Shown piece after piece: positions 62,670-64,000 of a DNA stretch of 64,000 nt (position 1 is the stretch's first letter; each line of letters opens with the position of its first letter). The stretch spans positions 496,001 through 560,000 of the forward strand of contig NZ_AP028672.1 in the NCBI RefSeq assembly GCF_041154505.1, in the 5' to 3' direction. The notes under the pieces were generated by a model that did no database searches, was not told the DNA's origin, and saw nothing but the letters and a program-made list of their open reading frames with translations. Origin of the DNA: Acidovorax sp. A79 (GTDB lineage: Bacteria > Pseudomonadota > Gammaproteobacteria > Burkholderiales > Burkholderiaceae_C). Position numbers and translations under genes: made by a program.

Positions 62670-62863
62670 GAGGGGGTGCGGCTCCTTCCGCATTGGCTGA
62701 CCGGGCACAGGGTGGTGAAAACAGGGGGCGCCCGCCGGGCGATTCCGAACCATCGCTGCAGCCATACTAGCACCGAACCCCCGCCACCCTGGCCAATGCC
62801 GCTACAAGAATTCGAGCAGAGGGGCACACCGCCGCACCGTTGGGGCCCCTGCGGACCCGTGGA

Positions 62864-63685
62864 TCAGCGCGGAGCCTGGCGCGCGTGCGCGAATGCCAGC
62901 GCGGCCCGCAGCATGCGTTCGAGGTGCGGCTGCACGCGCTGCGCCACGTCGGGCAGGTAGTCGAACGGCAAGGATTCCTGCATGTAGCTGCACTGCGTCA
63001 TCTCCAGCTGCACGGCATGCACGCCCTGCCCCGGCTGGCCATAGTGGCGCGTGATGTGCCCCCCCTTGAAGCGGCCGTTGAGCACCGCCGTGTAGCCGCC
63101 CGCGGCCTCCGCGATGGCCAGCAGCTCCCGGGCCAGTGCGGGATCGCAACTTTCGCCGTTGGCCGTGCCCAGGTTCAGGTCCGGCAGCTTGCCTTCGAAG
63201 AAGCGCGGGAGCACCGAGCGGATCGAATGCGCGTCCCACAGCACGGCCACGCCATGCCGGGCGTGGATGCGATCGAGCTCGGCGCGCAGTTGCGCGTGGT
63301 ACGGCGCCCAGACAGCATCGCGGCGCGCGGCGACTTCGGCTTCGCCCGGCACATCGCCCTGGGCGTAGATGGGCGTGTCGTCAAAGGTATCGACCGGGCA
63401 CAGGCCGGTGACGCTCTGGCCAGGGTAGAGGCTCGCGCCGTCGGGCGGACGGTTCAGGTCCACCACGTAGCGCGAGTGCGTGGCCACCAGGATGGAAGCG
63501 CCCATGTCGCGCGCAAAACCGTACAGCCGGTCCATGTGCCAGTCGGTATCGGGCACCTGGCGGGCCTCTTCGGTAAACCGCGCGGCCAGCGCGGGCGGCA
63601 CGTAGGTTCCCGCGTGGGGCATGGAGATCAGCAGCGGCTGGGTGCCTTGGTGAAAGACAAACGGAGGTGGTGCGGTGTCGGTCAT
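62864..63685 (-). CDS. hutG: N-formylglutamate deformylase
   Basis: Zinc hydrolase for the last step of histidine breakdown, formylglutamate to glutamate plus formate (273 aa). SMPHAGTYVPP, DTDWHMDRLYGFA, VVDLNRPPDG, WDAHSIRS and KGGHITRHYG with family metal ligands are clear. It is directly downstream of the hutF-like gene (30 bp), as in the formimidoylglutamate deiminase route of histidine use. The next hut genes would lie beyond the right end of the window. Confidence 0.96.
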   Translation of the reverse strand: MTDTAPPPFVFHQGTQPLLISMPHAGTYVPPALAARFTEEARQVPDTDWHMDRLYGFARDMGASILVATHSRYVVDLNRPPDGASLYPGQSVTGLCPVDTFDDTPIYAQGDVPGEAEVAARRDAVWAPYHAQLRAELDRIHARHGVAVLWDAHSIRSVLPRFFEGKLPDLNLGTANGESCDPALARELLAIAEAAGGYTAVLNGRFKGGHITRHYGQPGQGVHAVQLEMTQCSYMQESLPFDYLPDVAQRVQPHLERMLRAALAFAHARQAPR

Positions 63686-63715
63686 GGTGGGTTCAGAAAT
63701 AAAACAAAGACAGCC

Positions 63716-64000
63716 TCAATCCGGCGCGATGGTGGCCGACCGGGCTGCCACAAAGGCCCGGGCCGCCGATTCGTGGAGTACATGCCGGCCTCCGGACACG
63801 CGGCGCACGCCCGCCACCCAGAGGCTGCCGATGGCCGAGGTCCGGTGGCTGCCAAACACATGGGCCGAGAGCATGCTGTGCGCAGGCAGATCGCGCAGCG
63901 CCACATGCTGCGCGTCCAGCGCCACCATGTCGGCCTGCTGGCCCACCGCGATGCCGCCAACGGCCCGCCCCGCGGCCTGCGCCCCGCCAGCCACGGCCTG
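63716..64000 (-). CDS. hutF: formimidoylglutamate deiminase, 3' part only
   Basis: C-terminal 94 codons of an amidohydrolase-family protein running off the right end of the window. Visible are GGIAVGQQADMVALDAQHVAL, shown in part, and the ADMVALD strand that ends amidohydrolase barrels, then FGSHRTSAIGSLWVAGVRR. With hutG 30 bp downstream this is most likely HutF, which converts N-formimidoylglutamate to N-formylglutamate. The start, active site and length cannot be judged. Confidence 0.85.
   Translation of the reverse strand, partial: QAVAGGAQAAGRAVGGIAVGQQADMVALDAQHVALRDLPAHSMLSAHVFGSHRTSAIGSLWVAGVRRVSGGRHVLHESAARAFVAARSATIAPD

Overview
The window is high-GC, gene-dense chromosomal DNA of a member of the Burkholderiales, most likely Comamonadaceae (Acidovorax or a close relative). 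This rests on an IPTL-type C-terminal sorting tail, a second infA copy, many Liv-type ABC and TRAP transporter genes, and two families of short dispersed repeats that I associate with that family. The family-level placement is inference. I see no phage, insertion sequence, CRISPR array or plasmid module.

Layout. 0-19 kb is mixed housekeeping and signalling: an HSL-type esterase; a divergent pair of an exported hydratase-like protein and an iron alcohol dehydrogenase; a PAS-GGDEF-EAL protein; a patatin; an HDOD protein; Tex; an exported lamin-tail/IPTL-CTERM protein; then a rightward group (conserved small protein, DUF72, small protein, histidine phosphatase, NnrD), an MFS efflux pump and an NTF2-like/GGDEF protein. 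19.4-24 kb holds a TRAP transporter with a type II dehydroquinase and a divergent IclR regulator, probably for quinate/shikimate-type compounds.

24-45 kb is a long leftward block of acyl-CoA and carbonyl metabolism. It begins with a five-component Liv ABC transporter and an acyl-CoA ligase, followed by a FadB-type multifunctional protein, a thiolase, two PaaI-type thioesterases, two acyl-CoA dehydrogenases, two SDRs and an NADP oxidoreductase. It ends in a tightly overlapping run of MDR, GNAT, AidB-like ACAD, GST, SDR and Ogt. The genes look able to import a carboxylic acid, activate it with CoA and beta-oxidise it. A Crp/Fnr regulator is divergent from the ligase.

46-53 kb: an esterase lipoprotein divergent from an AraC regulator, then the redox/envelope group selO-msrB-yciB-bolA-ppiC, which ends in a clear terminator. 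53-56 kb: a DUF1624 acyltransferase, tRNA-Pro(UGG), an infA paralogue and an HPP-CBS protein. 56-61.5 kb: a second Liv-type ABC system with a LysE exporter between the binding protein and the permeases. The window ends with phosphatidylserine decarboxylase, a small protein, hutG and the 3' part of hutF.

The most unusual feature is a low-GC palindromic repeat of about 60-75 bp at about seven places. Several copies lie inside reading frames (patatin, AidB-like ACAD, SelO, LivG, perhaps a signal peptide) and are translated in frame.
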